Positions 62,501 to 64,000 of a stretch of 64,000 nt of DNA are shown piece by piece. The notes below the pieces were generated by a model. That model did not search any database and was not told the DNA's origin. It saw nothing but the letters and a program-made list of their open reading frames with translations. The stretch covers positions 34,825,437-34,889,436 of the forward strand of contig NC_059500.1 in NCBI RefSeq assembly GCF_018139145.2. The letters run 5' to 3'. Numbering within the stretch: position 1 is the stretch's first letter; every line of letters starts with the position of its first letter. The stretch comes from Gymnogyps californianus (taxonomy: Eukaryota; Chordata; Aves; Accipitriformes; Cathartidae). The translations under genes and the position numbers were made by a program.

Positions 62501-64000
62501 GATGAGCTGACAACTGTGACAAAGTGAGAGGGGGAAGGGGAAACCTGTTAACGAGCACAGCTCCCTGCTCTGTCAAGAGTCCCATCTTCGTCTCATCTCC
62601 CACACATTTTCCACGCTTTGTAACATGAAGAAACTGCACAGATAACGCAGCATAGCATATCATCATTGTGTTGTAGTTCTGGTCCACTGTAAGCAACCAG
62701 AAACTCTGATCGGTTTTCATTATGAAAATTGATGGACTACGGTGTTTATCTTTGTTTGCATGAACCAGTAACTTTCCCCCAGCTTTCTCAATGGTCTTGC
62801 AGTGGTTTTTGAAGCCAGTAAAATGTAGTTGCATTTGATTGATGGTTGGTTTTAAGAGAACAAAGGCATAAAATCCCTCACCACTTTAGCACTGAAGTTA
62901 ACTGTTCATTGAGCAGTATCTGACTGCATAAAAATGAGGGAGCTCTTGTCACTCGTGTTCATCTGTTTTTGTGAAAAATTCTCTGTCTCTGTCAAGACGT
63001 GTATGCTTTGGCCCTACTAAGAGACATTCAAGTATGCGAGGAGTGTGTCTGACAGCTAACCATATAGTATTGAGACTGAGAATTAGATACCTAGACCAGG
63101 TAAAGCAGAGCTAATTTCTATTGAAGTCAGTGGTCTTCAATATTTATTTTAGGTTTGATTCTGACCCAGCTTACACTCGGCCTTTGGAGCATCTCCTAGC
63201 TCTGGAAGGACATTCAAGCCCTCTCCCAGAACCCAGGGCAAACAAGATTTATGCACGCAGTGGTTCTCCTTCTACCCTCACCTAACGGGGTGGGGGGGGA
63301 GCCATGGGGCAGTCTGAAAGGGTCTGTCCGGGGACCAGCTCAGGGCGTGATGTGTGCGAGGAAAAGTAAACACTGAGTGCAGGGCTGCCCTTTCCTCTGG
63401 TCACCTTACTGCCTCTGTGAACACAGCAGTTACAGCTGGCAGCAGCACTGCTGCCTTCTGCTTTAGCCTGCATGCCTTGATGCTTTATCAGTCTTCATTT
63501 CAGCATTCATTTAAAGCAGAGGGGAAGGCTGTCCTGAAGTGGCTAGCAATGAAAATCTCTAAGGTTTTCTAATTCTATTATTTTTACATCCCCTCTTAGA
63601 TATTAGAATAACTCAGTGTTTTAGCTTAAGCCATGGCAGCTTAAGCTGAAGTCTTGATATCAAGGTGGCAATCTCAGTGTATGTTCTTCCATTTGATTTT
63701 AAATTTTTATTCCCCCCTTCCACGGATAAATCTTTCCTAAAATCAATTTTTTAATTCTGGGCCATCAAAGAACATGTTTTGTGCCTCTTAAATGCACCCT
63801 TGACATTCCTCTGGTTGTTTCAATGGATAACATTTTACAAGCTTTTACTTCTCCACATAGACTGTTGCTGTTTGCTATTTTAGAAACAAAACACTTTAAT
63901 AACTAGTGAGATAAGCATGAGCTGAAGCTAATTGCTGTCTACTTTCCAAACCGCATTGCTCAATTCTACCTGCAAAACATATCTGCAGAATATTTTCACT
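56546..64000. other. Intergenic sequence, no gene recognised
   Basis: No exon or repeat family could be assigned. The stretch 59200-60420 is less AT-rich and has protein-like patches (an 81-codon + frame at 59723-59968, and a 55-codon stretch from about 60084 in frame with FEKAHAVRAEMAQR), but I match neither to a family. A 124-codon - strand frame at 62460-62834 is likewise unrecognised. These could be decayed repeats, exons of a noncoding transcript or chance. Confidence 0.55.
60393..60414 (+). repeat. CAT/CAC trinucleotide repeat
   Basis: About seven tandem CAT or CAC triplets. There is no coding context. Confidence 0.75.

Noticed and set aside
62460..62834. 124-codon - strand frame
   Set aside because: No recognisable domain, no splice context and no supporting homology.
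1..64000. tRNA, rRNA, CRISPR, operon or phage-like structures
   Set aside because: None were seen, and the sequence is vertebrate nuclear DNA.

Overview
This window looks like bird nuclear DNA. It is AT-rich, has one clear vertebrate coding exon, and carries CR1 LINE fragments with typical avian 3' ends plus two copies of an LTR family I know from neoavian birds. No tRNA, rRNA, CRISPR or prokaryote-style gene organisation was seen. A neoavian bird is my best guess for the host; the species cannot be read from this sequence.

The one gene is CHSY3 (chondroitin sulfate synthase 3), on the + strand. Only its last coding exon is present (43145-44710, 521 codons, stop TGA). It follows a pyrimidine-rich splice acceptor and is followed by a 3'UTR of about 1.2 kb. 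The first AATAAA after the stop is at 45869, and a GU-rich downstream element sits inside the loop of a 16-bp inverted repeat. Positions 1-43144 are therefore read as the 3' part of the last CHSY3 intron, and the sequence after about 45900 as intergenic DNA.

The intron holds an ancient CR1/L3-like fragment (about 2935-3300, sense), a younger CR1 3' end (about 22131-22564, sense), a short eroded CR1 tail (about 29578-29700, antisense), an LTR whose 3' end is inverted (29799 to about 30271, sense), a complete solo LTR of the same family with a 5-bp target duplication (36926-37534, antisense) and a second ancient CR1/L3-like fragment (about 39340-40060, antisense). The rest is unique AT-rich sequence with short simple repeats.

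Downstream of the gene are a GC-richer block with a chance-looking 220-codon ORF (47738-48400), a diverged pair of matching segments with no family I recognise (about 49165-49385 and 52885-53100), and a nested pair of CR1 elements in which a younger copy (about 55069-56166) interrupts an older one (about 53571-56545). From 56546 to the end I see no gene. I found no new multi-gene system. The items most worth a second look are the CHSY3 3' end, the LTR with the inverted tail, the nested CR1 and the unidentified repeat pair.
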